A stretch of 12,254 nt of DNA, taken from contig JACKCD010000088.1 in the NCBI GenBank assembly GCA_020634215.1, positions 1 to 12,254 of the forward strand, given 5' to 3'. Position numbers and translations under genes: made by a program. The stretch comes from Ardenticatenaceae bacterium (lineage in GTDB: Bacteria; Chloroflexota; Anaerolineae; Promineifilales; Promineifilaceae). The notes under the pieces are model-generated. The model was not told where the DNA came from and ran no database searches. It saw nothing but the letters and a program-made list of their open reading frames with translations. Of this stretch, positions 6,429 to 12,254 are shown piece by piece. How positions within the stretch are numbered: position 1 is the first letter of the stretch; every line of letters begins with the position of its first letter.

Positions 6429-7460
6429 TCATTTGCGACCCAGGTGAAAACGGTGCCAAACGGCCGTTCCGCTCAACCTTCTCAACTGGCGCACCCCCCA
6501 CCACAGCCCAAAGGCTGTTAGCCCCACGTCCCGTATCCGAATCAGCAGGCTGGCGCTAATGCCCACCGCTGGGTCTAACCCCACCGCCTGAAACGCCACC
6601 AGTTGGCTTGCCTCCAGTGCCCCTACCGCTCCCGGAATGAGCAGCAAAATGGCGATCCGCGCTGCTGTCAACGTCACCACAAGCTGCAATACTGTTAGCG
6701 GCGTTCCTAGAAACGACACCATCAGCCAATATTCAGCCAACATCGCCAGCCAGCTCGCCAGCGACAGCAGCAGCGCGGCCAGCAGCAACCCCGGCGTGTG
6801 GCGGCAAAATTGGGTCATTTGCTGCTCGCTGCGCGTCACTACGGTTAACACCCGGTCATAGCTTTCGCTGCCGCCCAATCGCTGCCAAAGCGGTTCTGAC
6901 CGATAAAGCAAGCGGGTTAACGGCCGTTTTTCCCCCCACAACGCCAGCAGTAGCCCCAGCGGCACGGCCAACAGCACCCCCGCCGCCCACAGTGCCCGCT
7001 GCCCCAGCAGCCCCGGTGCCACTCGCCATTGGATGGTGACAATGACGCCCAGCAGCAGAAAGGTGAAATTGACAAACAGTTCGAGGAGTTTATCGAGGGT
7101 GACAGCGGCAACGGCCGTTTCTCGCGCCACGCCTTCCCCTTTTTCCAAAAAATACACCTGCAGTGGTTCGCCGCCAAAATGGGGGCCGGGCGTGACATAG
7201 CTCAGGCCAAACGCCGCCAGCCGATAACCTAGCAGCCGCCAAAAGGGTAGTTTGTGTCCTTGACCGTAGAGGGTGAGCCACCAACGGCCGTTTAGCGTCA
7301 ACAGCACCACCCCATTCGCCACCGCCAGCCATATCAGTTCGTCCAGCCGCAATTGCTGTAGCACCCCCCACACCGCCGCCACTTCCACCGACCGCAGCAC
7401 CCACCACAGCATCCCCAACGCCAGCAGCCAGGGGAGGGTTCGGTAGAGAAATGGTTTCAT
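6429..7460 (-). CDS. Flippase-like LPG_synthase_TM (UPF0104/TIGR00374) membrane protein
   Basis: A 343-residue polytopic protein of the lysylphosphatidylglycerol synthase transmembrane family (PF03706). It has about eight hydrophobic segments and the family signatures: NGRWWLTLYGQGHKLPFWRL with the following TM, YVTPGPHFGGEPLQVYFLEK, AAVTLDKLLELF and LIPGAVGALEAS. The catalytic aminoacyl-transfer domain of MprF is absent, as in most stand-alone members. These proteins are thought to move or bind lipids or lipid-linked sugars across the inner membrane; the substrate here is unknown. The gene follows a CDP-alcohol phosphatidyltransferase on the same strand, which suggests a common lipid pathway. 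ATG start with only a weak GATGAGA upstream; the inverted repeat at 7465-7536 ends a few bases before it. Four palindrome copies are inside. Confidence 0.88.
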   Translation of the reverse strand: MKPFLYRTLPWLLALGMLWWVLRSVEVAAVWGVLQQLRLDELIWLAVANGVVLLTLNGRWWLTLYGQGHKLPFWRLLGYRLAAFGLSYVTPGPHFGGEPLQVYFLEKGEGVARETAVAAVTLDKLLELFVNFTFLLLGVIVTIQWRVAPGLLGQRALWAAGVLLAVPLGLLLALWGEKRPLTRLLYRSEPLWQRLGGSESYDRVLTVVTRSEQQMTQFCRHTPGLLLAALLLSLASWLAMLAEYWLMVSFLGTPLTVLQLVVTLTAARIAILLLIPGAVGALEASQLVAFQAVGLDPAVGISASLLIRIRDVGLTAFGLWWGVRQLRRLSGTAVWHRFHLGRK

Positions 7461-7464
7461 TTCT

Positions 7465-7536
7465 CATCAGTAATCAGTAATCGGTAATCAGTAACCAGTC
7501 TGGTCACTGATTACCGATTACCGATCACTGATTACC
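7465..7536. repeat. Intergenic inverted tandem-unit repeat (GTAATC type), copy B
   Basis: Left half CAGTAATCAGTAATCGG..., right half its approximate reverse complement ending CACTGATTACCG, with a central ACCAG-T-CTGGT at about 7493-7505. Units of 7-8 nt match those at 1806-1878. The stop codon of the CDP-alcohol transferase gene (7525-7527) is inside the right half, and the start of the flippase-like gene lies about 4 nt beyond the left edge, so the element spans the whole junction between the two genes. Confidence 0.85.
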
Positions 7537-8733
7537 GCTCCCTCCCAATCGCTGCAGCACATACCCCTCCTCCACCGGCCACAGTGCCCAGCGGCCGGGG
7601 CCAAGCATCATCAACCAGATGCCCAGCGTCACGGCGACACCGCTTGGCCATGTCAGGCCATTGGTAATGACTTCGCAGGCCAGGGGGATCATGAGGATGA
7701 TGGTGGAAAGCCGAGGCAGAATGCCAAGAAAGGCAGTGATGGTTAGCAGGCCGCCCAGACCCACAACAAGTCCGGCAAGAGTGGCCGGCCAGGGGAGATG
7801 CCAGGAACGAAAGAGATCAACCCAGGCAAGCGGGGGGAAGGTGGAAAAACGGCCGTAAATCACCCCCATACTCACCACCAGCAGCACCCGCCACAGCGGC
7901 GGCAGCCACCATGCCCAAGCGCGGTAGAGCGGCTGCTGATTGTGCCTATAGGTGGCACTGGTGGGATCAAGTTTACCCGCCGCCACCAGCCAGTCTCGCC
8001 CAAAACCCAGCGCCAACGGCAAGGCAAACATGACTCCCGCCAGCCACGCCCCGGCACGGGGAATGATCGGCCACAGCACAACCGTCATAAACCCCATTTG
8101 GAAACCGGCAAAAACGCGGCGATGGGCACTGTGGTGAATATCGTACACAGGCAATCCCCACTTTTTACGCCACCACAGGCCAAAAATAAAAAAGTATCGT
8201 GCTAACCCCAGCAGCAAATACCACCAGGGAAGCTGCCCAAAGGAGATTGCCAGCAGGATGACAACAAGCATCCCAATGCTGTCAAACTCCATGTCCAACA
8301 TGGCCCCTAGCCCGGTGGCATGGTTATTCACCCGCGCCAAATAGCCATCAAGATAGTCGGCAACGGCGGCAGCAGTGTAGAGCAGGACGATAAACCAGCC
8401 AAGACCACGCAGGGGCCAGGGGGCAAAGAGAAAACCCGCCAGCAGCCCCAGCATCAGGCCGCGCAGCAGGGTGGTTTGGTTGCCAATGCCGAAGGTATCG
8501 AGCAAGGTGGTTTCACCAGGTCGGTGATTTTGTGGCAAACCGCGCCACAGCACCCATAGGCCATACCCTAACATAAGGCCGGAAAGGAGCAGCCATTGAT
8601 TGGCGTGGGGCCAAATGGGGCGGAGTTGCCAGTAGATGAGCAGCCAAACGGTCGTCCAAATGACGGCTACCGTGGCCCAGCGCCAGCGCAGGCGGACAAG
8701 AATTCGCTGGTTCGGGTGGGTTAGACTGCTCAC
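7525..8733 (-). CDS. CDP-alcohol phosphatidyltransferase with additional membrane domains
   Basis: A 402-residue membrane protein. The complete CDP-alcohol phosphotransferase motif D-x2-DG-x2-AR-x8-G-x3-D-x3-D is visible: Asp126, Asp129-Gly130, Ala133-Arg134, Gly143, Asp147 and Asp151. Such enzymes transfer a phospho-alcohol between CMP and an alcohol acceptor to form phospholipids. The acceptor cannot be told from sequence. The protein is about twice the usual 180-220 residues: two hydrophobic helices precede the domain and four or more follow, ending LGIWLMMLGPGRWALWPVEE, which resembles the end of DoxX-like proteins. The start is GTG, directly after the TAG of the DUF427 gene (no spacer), implying translational coupling. 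The final codons (S-G-N-Q-stop) are supplied by repeat copy B. Confidence 0.9.
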   Translation of the reverse strand: MSSLTHPNQRILVRLRWRWATVAVIWTTVWLLIYWQLRPIWPHANQWLLLSGLMLGYGLWVLWRGLPQNHRPGETTLLDTFGIGNQTTLLRGLMLGLLAGFLFAPWPLRGLGWFIVLLYTAAAVADYLDGYLARVNNHATGLGAMLDMEFDSIGMLVVILLAISFGQLPWWYLLLGLARYFFIFGLWWRKKWGLPVYDIHHSAHRRVFAGFQMGFMTVVLWPIIPRAGAWLAGVMFALPLALGFGRDWLVAAGKLDPTSATYRHNQQPLYRAWAWWLPPLWRVLLVVSMGVIYGRFSTFPPLAWVDLFRSWHLPWPATLAGLVVGLGGLLTITAFLGILPRLSTIILMIPLACEVITNGLTWPSGVAVTLGIWLMMLGPGRWALWPVEEGYVLQRLGGSGNQ

Positions 8734-9228
8734 CTACCAGCCCATGCTGCCTGGCTCCCCTTTGAAGGGGCCAACAATGTCACTGGTGATCCAGCCGCCG
8801 TAAAATTGGCCTGGCTGGGGGCGAACGGACTCGCCGTCAACGGTGCATTTGTCCATGGGGGCGGCATAGAAGGCGATGTGTTCTTTGAGGGGGGCAAAAG
8901 GAGGGGTGGGATTGGGGTAGCTCCAGCCGACGTTAACGGCCGTTTTTTTCCCCACCACCAGCGTATGGTACTGTGCCTGTCCTTTCCATTCACACCAGGA
9001 ACGGCCGTTTCCTGGCACCAAATATCTGGTGGCAATGTCTTCTGAGGGAATGTAGTAAACAGGGGGGTGACTAGTTTCCAATACCCGCCAAGCGCAATGC
9101 GTATTGGCTATCTCTACACCGTTAAACACAATAAGAATATGCTTTTGTGTTCGCTCCAGCCTGGGTGGACGCGGATAATCCCAGACGGATTCCTGTCCAG
9201 GGGCCAGTTCAATGGGAACAGGTCTCAT
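8734..9228 (-). CDS. DUF427 domain protein
   Basis: A 164-residue protein with the hallmarks of DUF427 (PF04248): ESVWDYPRPPRLE, VYYIPSEDIATRYLVPG, SWCEWKGQAQYHTL, NVGWSYPNP, EHIAFYAAPMDKCTVDGE, and a C-terminal GGWITSDIVGPFKGEPGSMGW block. The WCEWKG cysteine/tryptophan motif is well conserved. The family is widespread, often as a single domain of this size, without an established biochemical role. ATG start with GAGG four to five nt upstream (GAGGAAAG). Its stop codon abuts the GTG start of the CDP-alcohol phosphotransferase gene, so the two are probably translated as a coupled pair. Two palindrome copies (8934, 9000) are inside. Confidence 0.88.
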   Translation of the reverse strand: MRPVPIELAPGQESVWDYPRPPRLERTQKHILIVFNGVEIANTHCAWRVLETSHPPVYYIPSEDIATRYLVPGNGRSWCEWKGQAQYHTLVVGKKTAVNVGWSYPNPTPPFAPLKEHIAFYAAPMDKCTVDGESVRPQPGQFYGGWITSDIVGPFKGEPGSMGW

Positions 9229-9270
9229 CTTTCCTCTGCCGTGGTTTAGGAGGACGGAGATATATTGCAG

Positions 9271-9291
9271 GGAAACGAGTACCTAGTTTCC
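9271..9291. promoter_or_regulatory. Inverted repeat in the DUF427 upstream region
   Basis: GGAAAC (9271-9276) and GTTTCC (9286-9291) are separated by 9 nt (GAGTACCTA) in the 116-bp gap between DUF427 and the LysR gene. It could be an operator or a weak hairpin after the LysR stop codon. No convincing promoter hexamers were seen beside it. Confidence 0.3.
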
Positions 9292-9344
9292 GTCACTCAC
9301 GATCTAAGGTAAAGAAAGGCAGCGCTCTCCCACCTGGTTGGCCA

Positions 9345-10235
9345 TTATGAGGCTGCAGGGCTGCTTTCTTGCCAAACTGTATTTACAATTTCAATAAATC
9401 GCTGCTCAATAGGTGTCGGTGTGTAGCCAGGCCGCGTCGCCAAGATGACATCCCAGTCAAAGCTAAACCCAGGTACGTTAAGTTCGACAAGACCTGAAAC
9501 GGCCGCTAAACGGCGTGGTAAAAAGGTGACGGTGTGGGGCTGGCGAGCCATTGGTAGGGCGGCAGCTAACGGTACGCGCACCACGGCTCCCTGTGCCTGG
9601 TCAGCTTCGCGCAGGCTTTCGATGTAGCCATCGAAGGCATTGCCCCAATGGATGATGAGAACTTGATATTGCCAGAGATGGGAGATGGAAACGGCCGTTT
9701 CTGCCAACAATTCATGCTGTGCGTTTACCGCCACCACCATCTTGTCATGCAATTCCAATAACGTTTGCGTTTTGCTGGCAAAGCGAGGAAACGCTGCGGC
9801 AAAAGCCAAATTCGCTAGCCCATCTGAAAGCTGGCTGATACAAAAATCTGAATGCCCAGTTTCTAGCGATAATTCTGCCTGAGGGCACATTTGCCCAAAC
9901 CGATTGACCACTTCTGGTAGCAGTGAATTTGCCAACGAGAAAGGCGAGCATACGTTGACCCGGCCAACCATGCCCATTTGTGTGGCTCTCACCGCTTCAC
10001 GGCCGGCCTCCAAAATATCTATAGCCCGTTCAGCATAGTTAAAAAAAACGTTGCCTAAATCGGTTAGCTGTACCGGCCGTTTATCCCGCTGAAATAACTC
10101 GCCACCCAGGCTTTGCTCTAGCTGATGGATCCGTGTACTTAATGATGGTTGTGTCAAATTTAGTAGTGCCGCTGCGCGTGTAAAACTCCCTTCGCTGACA
10201 ACAGCTAGGAACGCTTCAATCTGCCCAAATTCCAT
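9345..10235 (-). CDS. LysR-family transcriptional regulator
   Basis: A 296-residue protein of standard LysR length. The N-terminal winged helix-turn-helix is clear: MEFGQIEAFLAVVSEGSFTRAAALLNLTQPSLSTRIHQLE, then LFQRDKRPVQLTDLG, and the linker helix through residue 90. The C-terminal two-lobe effector domain begins at GRVNVCSPFSLANSLLPEVVNRF. The inducer is unknown. The ATG is preceded by GAGGAG at about 6 nt. The gene diverges from a lipoprotein gene across 219 bp that hold a dyad 18 bp upstream of the LysR start, compatible with autoregulation. Downstream on the same strand is DUF427 after 116 bp. One exact palindrome (9690) and two near-copies (9498, 10072) lie inside. Confidence 0.92.
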   Translation of the reverse strand: MEFGQIEAFLAVVSEGSFTRAAALLNLTQPSLSTRIHQLEQSLGGELFQRDKRPVQLTDLGNVFFNYAERAIDILEAGREAVRATQMGMVGRVNVCSPFSLANSLLPEVVNRFGQMCPQAELSLETGHSDFCISQLSDGLANLAFAAAFPRFASKTQTLLELHDKMVVAVNAQHELLAETAVSISHLWQYQVLIIHWGNAFDGYIESLREADQAQGAVVRVPLAAALPMARQPHTVTFLPRRLAAVSGLVELNVPGFSFDWDVILATRPGYTPTPIEQRFIEIVNTVWQESSPAAS

Positions 10236-10252
10236 AATATCTCCTCAATGCT

Positions 10253-10268
10253 ACATTCCCCCGAATGT
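10253..10268. promoter_or_regulatory. Dyad ACATTC-CCCC-GAATGT upstream of the LysR gene
   Basis: A perfect 6-bp inverted repeat with a 4-nt spacer, 17 bp upstream of the LysR start codon. A T-N11-A arrangement (T10252, A10264) overlaps it, as in LysR-type boxes. Its closeness to the gene fits negative autoregulation. The rest of the 219-bp intergenic region holds one AACGGCCGTT copy (10381-10390), a TATACT hexamer near 10402, and no other clear signal. Confidence 0.4.
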
Positions 10269-10454
10269 TTGAATTGTAGCCTATTTCCAGAGAATTGGCA
10301 TCTAGCTGCCCATTATGAGCCATTGATGGGGATTGGGCAACGTGTGGCCTACGATATACCAGCGAGTAGCTGTCGGGCACAACGGCCGTTTCCTGTTCTG
10401 CTGTATACTGCACCCAACTTACTTGATGTCCGTGTATAAGGAGTTTTTACTGGA

Positions 10455-11138
10455 ATGAAACGTTTTTATCTGTTAACTGTCACCACTATTTTGCTGCTGC
10501 TGACCACTGGCTGCGGGCTGCTGGATCGGGCAGCGCAGGCGCGGGAGCAAGTGACCGAGGCCGCACAGGCAGCAGAAACGGCCGTTAATCAAGCCGCCGA
10601 AGCCGCCCAGGCCGTTCCCCAAATCATCGAATCGGGCAGCGCCGCTGTGGAAGCCATTCAAAACGGGGATGTGCAGCTTCCTGACGTAGACGTATCGGCC
10701 ATCCAGTCGCAGTTGCAAAACGTGCAGCCCGATGCCAATGGCGTGGTGACAATCACGCTGACCGATACCCAGTTGAATGAGGCGATTGTCAATGGACAAA
10801 CGGCCGTTGGTAGCGGAGACACCGCCATTGTCCTTAGCGGAGCCAACATTACCTTTACCAACGGCAGTGCCGTCCTGCGCGGTCAGCTCACCCAGCCCAT
10901 TGCTGGGGAACTCACCATCACCCTCGTTCCCACCCTCGTTGGCAACAGCGTGGTGTTTGATGTGGTCAGTGCCAATTTTGGTGGCCTGCCTATTCCCTCT
11001 CCTGCCCTCAACGCCGCCGAAGCGATGCTCAACAACGCCCTCGGCCAAGCCCTCGCCACCGTTCCAAACGATGTCACCCTCCACACCCTCACCATCAATG
11101 AAGGGAGCATCACCCTCAGCGGCAGCCGCAGCGGTTAA
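10455..11138 (+). CDS. Predicted lipoprotein, function unknown
   Basis: A 227-residue protein with a type II signal peptide: positively charged MKR, hydrophobic stretch, and lipobox LTTGC with the lipidated Cys at residue 20. Residues 25-65 are alanine/glutamate-rich and probably helical (AREQVTEAAQAAETAVNQAAEAAQAVPQ, a likely membrane-distal linker or coiled coil). The remainder is rich in Thr/Val/Ile strands with Asn and Gly turns: VVTITLTDTQLNEAIVNG, then AIVLSGANITFTNGSAVLRGQL, a FGGLPIPSPALNAAEAMLNNALGQAL helix, and TLTINEGSITLSGSRSG. This layout recalls LmeA/DUF2993-like lipid-binding domains, a weak resemblance only. AAGGAG lies 11 nt before the ATG, longer than usual. It is divergent from the LysR gene. 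Two palindrome copies are inside. Confidence 0.75.
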   Translation: MKRFYLLTVTTILLLLTTGCGLLDRAAQAREQVTEAAQAAETAVNQAAEAAQAVPQIIESGSAAVEAIQNGDVQLPDVDVSAIQSQLQNVQPDANGVVTITLTDTQLNEAIVNGQTAVGSGDTAIVLSGANITFTNGSAVLRGQLTQPIAGELTITLVPTLVGNSVVFDVVSANFGGLPIPSPALNAAEAMLNNALGQALATVPNDVTLHTLTINEGSITLSGSRSG

Positions 11139-11146
11139 GGCAAGCT

Positions 11147-11200
11147 AGAGATTGGAGATTGGAGATTCTGGCAGTCTCTAATCTCCAATCTCTAATCTCC
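11147..11200. repeat. Intergenic inverted tandem-unit repeat (GAGATTG type), copy C
   Basis: Three 7-nt units (AGAGATTGGAGATTGGAGATT, given as 11147-11167) face their reverse complement at 11180-11200; 19 of 21 positions pair, with a 12-nt loop (11168-11179). It starts 8 bp after the lipoprotein stop codon and ends 7 bp before the HD gene ATG. The architecture equals copies A and B but the unit sequence is unrelated. Confidence 0.85.
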
Positions 11201-11207
11201 ACTCCCC

Positions 11208-11852
11208 ATGAATGAAACAACTTTAGCCCACTGGGAAACCCAATTTTGCCACTTTTTAGCCAGCCAAAACGAACCCACCGATGCCGCCCACGATGCCGCC
11301 CACATTCAGCGGGTGGTTGCCAACGCCAAGCGGCTGGCGGCCAGCGAACAGGCCGATTTAGCCATCGTTCTTCCCGCCGCCTGGCTGCACGATTGTGTCC
11401 ACGTTGCCAAAAATTCGCCGCAGCGGTCGCACGCTTCACGGTTGGCGGCGGCACAGGCGGCAGCGTATTTATCTGAGGCTGGCTACCCGGAAACGCTCAT
11501 TCCGGCCATTGACCACGCCATTGAAGCCCACAGCTTTTCGGCCGGAATTGCCCCGCGCACGCTGGAAGCGCAGGTGGTGCAGGATGCAGACAGGCTAGAC
11601 GCATTGGGAGCGATTGGCATGGCGCGTTGTTTTGCCCTGGGCGGGTCGTTTGGTGGCAGCATTTATCATCCTGAGGAGCCGTTTGGGGGAGAACGGCCGT
11701 TAAACGACACCCGCTACAGCATTGACCACTTCTACCTCAAACTGTTCAAACTGGCAGATTTGATGAACACGACGGCCGGCCGCCAGGAAGCCCAACGCCG
11801 CACCCAATTTATGCACACCTTTTTGCAGCAGTTACAGCAAGAAATTGCCTGA
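11208..11852 (+). CDS. HD-domain phosphohydrolase (YedJ/YpgQ-like)
   Basis: A 214-residue soluble protein. The metal-binding HD pattern is visible: His32 in DAAHIQRV, His61-Asp62 in AAWLHDCVHV, a His in AIEAHSFS, and Asp126/Asp128 in VVQDADRLDALGAIGMARCF. The block QDADRLDALGAIGMAR and the following ALGGSFGG match the YedJ/YpgQ branch. Characterised relatives such as YpgQ act as metal-dependent (d)NTP pyrophosphohydrolases; the substrate here is not shown. The C-terminal helix TRYSIDHFYLKLFKLADLMNT fits the family. Length is normal. No Shine-Dalgarno site precedes the ATG; hairpin copy C ends 7 nt before it. The 3' end overlaps the convergent TPR-like gene by 21 bp. One palindrome copy at 11692. 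Confidence 0.9.
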   Translation: MNETTLAHWETQFCHFLASQNEPTDAAHDAAHIQRVVANAKRLAASEQADLAIVLPAAWLHDCVHVAKNSPQRSHASRLAAAQAAAYLSEAGYPETLIPAIDHAIEAHSFSAGIAPRTLEAQVVQDADRLDALGAIGMARCFALGGSFGGSIYHPEEPFGGERPLNDTRYSIDHFYLKLFKLADLMNTTAGRQEAQRRTQFMHTFLQQLQQEIA

Positions 11853-12254
11853 CGGTATGGGAACATCCAATCGCTCTAGCAACTGTTCGGCCTGGTGCAA
11901 ATGGGCAGCCCGTTCCCCGGCTTCGGCTGGTAAGTGCTGCCCAATGATCCAATGGGCGCGGGCAGTTTCGTAGACCATTCCCAACTTTTGCGCGGCGGTG
12001 AGGCTTTGCTGCCATAGCTGATGGGCTTGGGGCAAACGGCCGTTTTCCCACGCCCAACGCCCCGCTGCCTGCCATGCCCCCGGTTGCCCCACGGGATAAA
12101 CCCGTGCAAACGCCTGCTGCCGCTGCAAAGCCTGCTTCACCGCCTGCCCCCGCTGCGGCTGGTAAGGCATTGACTCGGTCAACGCCAACAAAATTTCCGC
12201 CGGAGCCGTATAGCCATCCATCGAGTAAAAATACATAAATGTGCTTTGTCCTAT
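11832..12254 (-). CDS. C-terminal part of a TPR-like protein, 5' end outside window
   Basis: The frame is open from the window edge to the TAA at 11832-11834, giving 140 residues, so the true start lies beyond 12254 and the in-frame ATG at 12236 is probably internal. The sequence is helical with TPR-like packing residues: YSMDGYTAPAEILLALTES, AWQAAGRWAWENGRLPQAHQLWQQSLTAAQKLGMVYETARAHWIIGQHL, then a final HLHQAEQLLERL. Such tails end large signalling ATPases/cyclases and STAND-type regulators, where they serve as protein-interaction or sensing modules; the catalytic part is not visible, so the identity stays open. It converges on and overlaps the HD gene by 21 bp. One palindrome copy at 12035. 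Confidence 0.65.
   Translation of the reverse strand: MGQSTFMYFYSMDGYTAPAEILLALTESMPYQPQRGQAVKQALQRQQAFARVYPVGQPGAWQAAGRWAWENGRLPQAHQLWQQSLTAAQKLGMVYETARAHWIIGQHLPAEAGERAAHLHQAEQLLERLDVPIPSGNFLL

Larger units (their letters stand above)
242..12044. repeat. Dispersed highly iterated palindrome AACGGCCGTT
   Basis: Exact copies start at 242, 1237, 1400, 2183, 2249, 2396, 6459, 6919, 7110, 7283, 8934, 9000, 9690, 10381, 10577, 10799, 11692 and 12035. Copies with a changed last base start at 1771, 2460, 2637, 6099 and 7848. Near-copies are at about 301, 1076, 9498 and 10072. Almost all are inside genes and in all three frames, encoding N-G-R, T-A-V or (K/Q/E)-R-P. About 0.01 exact copies would be expected by chance in a random sequence of this length. 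There is none between 2647 and 6098. The pattern resembles the HIP1 octamer of cyanobacteria, though the sequence differs. Count made by eye. Confidence 0.9.

Noticed and set aside
10399..10407. TGTATACT as an extended -10 promoter of the lipoprotein gene
   Set aside because: The spacing of TG to TATACT is one base short and no -35 hexamer is found 17 nt upstream; too weak to list.
10473..11084. 203-codon minus-strand frame opposite the lipoprotein gene
   Set aside because: Antisense shadow; the plus strand has a signal peptide and lipobox, while this frame is Gly/His-rich without any recognisable domain.
242..12044. AACGGCCGTT as a transcription factor operator
   Set aside because: Copies lie mostly deep inside genes at short, irregular spacing; only one is clearly in an intergenic promoter region (10381).

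Overview
The window looks like a chromosomal segment of an uncultured Chloroflexota bacterium (Anaerolineae/Promineifilum-like). This rests on gene content, moderately high GC, intergenic tandem-unit hairpins, and above all a very abundant 10-bp palindrome, AACGGCCGTT. I count 18 exact copies and 23 copies of the ACGGCCGT core by eye. Taxonomy is inference only.

Layout. 1-1796 (minus): a GNAT-fold protein of the COG3375 type followed by an enolase-superfamily o-succinylbenzoate synthase / N-succinylamino acid racemase, cut by the window edge. 1889-2569 (minus): a short type IV prepilin peptidase without the usual cysteine domain. 2718-3748: a DUF1801 gene (minus) and a MarR regulator (plus), diverging from a 104-bp region with a promoter and operator-like dyad. 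3738-5989: an insertion-sequence scar. A 1474-bp IS4-like element (minus, transposase broken by a stop and a frameshift) sits between two pieces of an ISL3-family transposase that point in opposite directions. 5994-8733 (minus): a small four-helix membrane protein, a flippase-like LPG_synthase_TM protein, and a CDP-alcohol phosphatidyltransferase with extra membrane segments. The last is preceded, with no spacer, by a DUF427 gene (8734-9228). 9345-10235 (minus): a LysR regulator, divergent from a plus-strand lipoprotein (10455-11138). 11208-11852 (plus): an HD-domain phosphohydrolase. 11832-12254 (minus): the TPR-like C-terminal part of a larger protein, running off the window.

How the genes may work together. 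The GNAT/racemase pair matches the partners known from D-amino acid to L-amino acid conversion through N-succinyl intermediates. DUF427, the CDP-alcohol phosphotransferase and the flippase-like protein form a co-directional membrane-lipid-flavoured cluster. The MarR protein probably controls itself and DUF1801.

The most informative non-gene signals are these. The iterated palindrome is missing from about 2.65 to 6.10 kb, which marks the foreign/IS segment. Inverted tandem-unit repeats sit immediately before the start codons of three genes that lack a clear Shine-Dalgarno site. The IS scar records an inversion-like rearrangement with a 12-nt overlap. No RNA gene, CRISPR array or convincing new multi-gene defence system is visible.
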